Positions 62,270 through 64,000 of a stretch of 64,000 nt of DNA are shown here, piece by piece. The position numbers were made by a program, and so were the translations under genes. Under the pieces are notes generated by a model that made no database searches, was not told the origin of the DNA, and saw only the letters and a program-made list of their open reading frames with translations. Each line of letters starts with the position of its first letter. Position 1 is the first letter of the stretch. Source of the DNA: Symsagittifera roscoffensis (lineage: Eukaryota; Xenacoelomorpha; Acoela; Convolutidae); contig NC_087069.1 in the NCBI RefSeq assembly GCF_963678635.1, forward strand, positions 1,686,166-1,750,165, in the 5' to 3' direction.

Positions 62270-63920
62270 CAAGTTTGGTTTTGACGTCGACATTCTACAA
62301 AATCATTTGAACCAACTAGTCGATGTTGTTTGTGCAAAAACAAAGAAAACAAACAAACAAAGAAAACATTATTTTGGGAATTGATAAAAAATCAACCTAG
62401 GTTCCAAATTTGAATCGGAAAATGTTCACTTCATTCTTGTCGACAATTTATCACAGACGATCCTTTAATTGATTTTGGCAATGTAGATGAAATATCGTCC
62501 GGTCAATTAGTATACAGAATATGCTTTTGTGAATTGAAGTGCGAACTTTTCAATAATTGCATTTGGCTCTCGTAAGAATGGGTTTCGTGAGTTTATTTTG
62601 CTGATTCAAAGATTTTCAAGAGTTACAGAATTCATAATCCGTGCTTATCATACGCTCCTCAAATGTTTGAATAGTTTGATTTGAAATCAACAATTCAAAC
62701 TACCCATTTTGAGTACATAGAACTACCAAACTACATTTTGCTAATATGAAGACAAAATACATGGTTCTTGTTATAGCTACCCCCTCACACAAAAGTTAAA
62801 AGAATTTTGTAATAACTATCCCCCAAACACAAATTAAAAGTATTTTTTATAATTATCCCCACTCATAAACTAAGAAGATTTCGTGATAACTTTTTCCCAT
62901 CAACAAATTGAAAGGTTTTTATTACAAGTAGCCCACTCTCACAAAACAAAATTCCCCTCTGAAAAGCTGACACACATTTTGTTCCAGTTCAAATCATTTC
63001 AAATCATTTGGTTTCTCAAGTGCTGTCAATAGTTCGTTGCACCAGACCCACTTACCAGACCAACCCTTTACCAGAAATTTCCTAGCATGATTTTTACCAG
63101 ACTCGATAAACAAATTTGACATGTGTAGTGGTGCCGTTTAGTCTAGCGCCCCTTTTAAAATGAAATCAATTTGATTTGTGTGCTGAGGATAGTAATAAAA
63201 AACAGACTTTGTGGGGGATAATTATAACCAAATCCTTTCAACTTTTGTGTGAGGGTTTAGCTAAAAGAATATCATCTTTATTTTTCTTCATATAAGCAAA
63301 ATGTAGTTTGAGCTGTATTACAGAAACAAAAGAAGCGCATGGTTTCCTATTCTGCAGTTTTGCCTCGCCCTTAGAACTCTGTAAGTATTCCCCTTGGTAG
63401 TTACTAGGTATTTAGACAGACTAGGTAGTTTGAATTGTTGATCTCGAATCAAACTATTCAAATATTTGAGGAGCGTATGGTAGCCACGGATTATGAATTC
63501 TGTAAGCAAAATAAACTCAGGAATCAAACGCAATTATTGAAATTTTCGCTCTTCAATTCACAGAAGCGCATTCTGTAAATTAAATGAAGGGACGATAATT
63601 CGTCTGCTTGTCAAAATTATCTAAAAGATTAACTGATAACTTTCGGAAATTCATCCATTTTTCCATTCAAATCAGCGATATTGCTCTTCTAGTCTTTCGC
63701 ATCCAAAATTTCAGTTTTAGGGAATTTGACGACTAGAATGAAGTGAACCTTTCTCGATTCAAGTTTTTTTGATCCTAGGTTGATCTTCTATCACTTTCCA
63801 CATTAATGTTTTTTTGTTTGGTCTCGATGTGCGAAAACTGACTCGACAATAACGAAGTAATCGACAACATCGAATAATTGTTTCAAATGAAATTTGAGAA
63901 ATTCGAGGTCAAAACTGAAC
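62270..63920. mobile_element. Large inverted-repeat (foldback-like) element
   Basis: The left arm, about 62270-62830, is the reverse complement of the right arm, about 63190-63920. Examples are AGAATTCATAATCCG near 62631 against CGGATTATGAATTCT near 63487, and CGATGTTGT near 62321 against ACAACATCG near 63867. The centre has four or more units of about 42 bp (CCCTCACACAAAAGTTAAAA-like, 62778-62950). Arms carry relics of one protein frame in each direction, with stops. Confidence 0.75.
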
Positions 63921-64000
63921 AAGAAAAACCACCACCAAAAAATTATCTTGTTCTGACCTGAAGTACTTTATATCTAATCTAAAATTCAGAATTTCTTATT

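Overview
This is a eukaryotic, AT-rich window from an invertebrate metazoan that I cannot place further. The evidence is spliced genes with GT-AG introns in a consistent phase, long repeat-filled introns, non-LTR and LTR retrotransposons, Tc1 and hAT-like DNA transposons and tRNA-derived SINE-like repeats. One gene is a WWC/KIBRA protein, a family I know only from animals. TAA, TAG and TGA all act as stops, so the standard code fits.

All recognisable host genes are on the + strand, head to tail. (1) The last three exons of histidyl-tRNA synthetase (3377-7040); its upstream exons lie before the window. (2) A complete two-exon thymidylate synthase (7272-10823), whose ATG is only 231 bp past the histidyl-tRNA synthetase stop. 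(3) A large WWC/KIBRA-like gene (from 11695) with nine phase-compatible exons and two candidate terminal exons, 41515-41604 and 43903-43942. It has one WW domain, coiled coils, a C2 domain and a stretch like the aPKC-binding region. (4) An unrecognised two-exon gene (44343-50883) for a 690-residue low-complexity protein.

Most of the window is repeats. A LINE reverse transcriptase ends at 1922 with an AAC tail. Minus-strand LINE pieces lie at 6191-6790, 14156-14540 and 16080-16500, and a decayed RTE-like LINE at 22990-24905. A decayed Ty3/gypsy-type element with diverged LTRs occupies 33140-37595 inside a WWC intron. Two SINE-like families carry a tRNA-like block in the middle of the element and share a tail hairpin. 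Tandem arrays lie at 15030-15960, 16705-17250, 21500-22230 and 46900-47900.

From 50884 to the end there is no recognisable host coding sequence. The 3' flank of the fourth gene is tandemly duplicated with a 2.72 kb period. Next comes a dead Tc1-like transposon (56179-57757), MITEs with the same termini, and a 1.65 kb inverted-repeat element (62270-63920) with relics of an unknown protein. The three named proteins act in separate processes (tRNA charging, dTMP synthesis, Hippo/polarity scaffolding), so their adjacency need not be functional. All assignments come from reading the sequence; no database search was run.
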